From Nautilus pompilius (taxonomy: Eukaryota > Mollusca > Cephalopoda > Nautilida > Nautilidae): DNA of 64,000 nucleotides. Positions 62,977-64,000 of this stretch are shown piece after piece (within the stretch, counting starts at the first letter, position 1; each line of letters opens with the position of its first letter). Below the pieces are notes generated by a model, which had not been told where the DNA came from, did not search any database, and saw nothing but the letters and a program-made list of their open reading frames with translations. Location: assembly GCA_018389105.1 (NCBI GenBank), contig JACATO010000653.1, forward strand, positions 124,001 to 188,000, written 5' to 3'. The translations under genes were made by a program, and so were the position numbers.

Positions 62977-64000
62977 GTCCGTGTCATTGCGAGAAGCCAG
63001 ACGCCTACGCCGAGATCTTATGTGGCGTTTAAACTCACGACTAAAAGATCTGAATAAAGGATAGAAAACAATTCAAAATACAGTGGGTTTTATACCAGTA
63101 GTCAGACAGAAATAAAATTAATAAAATCAGTTCAGTTCCAGTGGGTAGGTACAAATTAAGAAAACAAGCGGTCAGATGCAAATTTGTTGACATATTTTTA
63201 GAGTATCTCTTTATTATCGTGAACTATGTACTGTTATGTGTTGGGAAGATGAAGTTGGGAACATAAGTAACGTATTTCCATTAAGAACTAAAACTAACAT
63301 TAAATGCCAAAAATGAAAGTGAAAAAATCCTGATATTTTACTTATCAATGGTTGTAGATTATTTTTGTTGTAGCTGTCTTTCATTTTTAATCATAAGTAG
63401 TTGGGTGCATTTCTGACAATCAATATTCACTTTCGATAAGCACACAACTTTTATAAATTATAGTGGTAATTTACTGTATTTATCAAGACAGAGACAGGAA
63501 AATGGGAACGTATCACCATTAGAATAAGGGTTCCAGGTACTGATATTTATGCAAATACATTAAAATGTAATAATTTAATTTTTGTCAAATTTAGAATTTT
63601 AGAAACATTTTTTTGTTGATTTTACAGCCACCCACAGTCAACATTTCTGTTCTATTACACTTATTAAAAAAAAAGAAAATCCTGAATGAAATTCACTAAA
63701 TACAGATGTTTTACAAGTAGATCATTTTTACCAAGTCTAATTTTTAAGTCATTTTCATGAAGAAGTTTGATTTTGTTTTTTGTTAAAAAATTAAAAAATC
63801 TTTAGCTGAACCTTGTTTTTGATAACTCAGCTGAGCTTAGTAAGTTCTCATAATTTTTGTCTGTACAAATACAAAATTGTATAAATTTAAAATCATTATT
63901 CTATTCATTGATTTATTCTCTCATTCATGTTTCATTCTTTCCTTCTATCTCTGGAATCACATGAAAGATAGTGACAGACTGAAATACCCTTACATTCTGC
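62977..64000. other. AT-rich sequence without recognised features
   Basis: Past the minisatellite about 60 bases remain GC-richer, then the sequence is AT-rich to the window end. No conserved coding block, RNA gene or element ends were seen. Confidence 0.6.

Overview
The window is nuclear DNA of an animal. All three genes are split by GT-AG introns of about 75 bases to 11.8 kb, the background is AT-rich, and the introns hold many decayed Tc1/mariner transposons. Large introns, several mariner lineages and lophotrochozoan-like protein sequences suggest a marine invertebrate, perhaps a mollusc such as a cephalopod. That placement is inference; the sequence alone does not prove it.

Layout. (1) 1-9575, + strand: the last six coding exons of SACM1L, the ER/Golgi phosphatidylinositol-4-phosphate phosphatase SAC1. 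The earlier exons lie left of the window. Its introns hold two Tc1-like fossils and one Tigger/pogo-like MITE. (2) 9576-13303: SACM1L 3' UTR, AT-rich spacer, then the CpG-rich 5' region of KARS1. (3) 13304-42533, + strand: complete KARS1, lysyl-tRNA synthetase, with 15 coding exons joining in phase to 575 codons plus stop. One intron is GC-AG. Introns carry three mariner-type fossils and a 65-bp minisatellite of about 27 copies. (4) 42534-44343: convergent 3' region where the KARS1 and OTUD6B polyadenylation signals lie about 25 bases apart. (5) 44344-61066, - strand: complete OTUD6B, an OTU-family deubiquitinase, 10 coding exons and 296 codons plus stop. It includes a 20-nt microexon at the active-site cysteine. 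Its largest intron holds an internally deleted mariner with terminal repeats, a 2.16-kb element with terminal inverted repeats of about 460-510 bp, and a non-LTR reverse transcriptase scrap. (6) 61067-64000: OTUD6B 5' flank, an (AAT)n run, a 60-bp GC-rich minisatellite of 21 copies, and AT-rich sequence without a recognised gene.

The three genes are housekeeping genes of unrelated pathways (phosphoinositide turnover, tRNA charging, ubiquitin removal) and nothing links them functionally. The least explained items are the long-inverted-repeat element at 52127-54284, which seems to carry a spliced zinc-binding-like coding segment, and the two minisatellites with multi-unit internal order. Exon models were built by reading both strands, matching conserved protein blocks recalled for each family, and requiring phase agreement at every junction.
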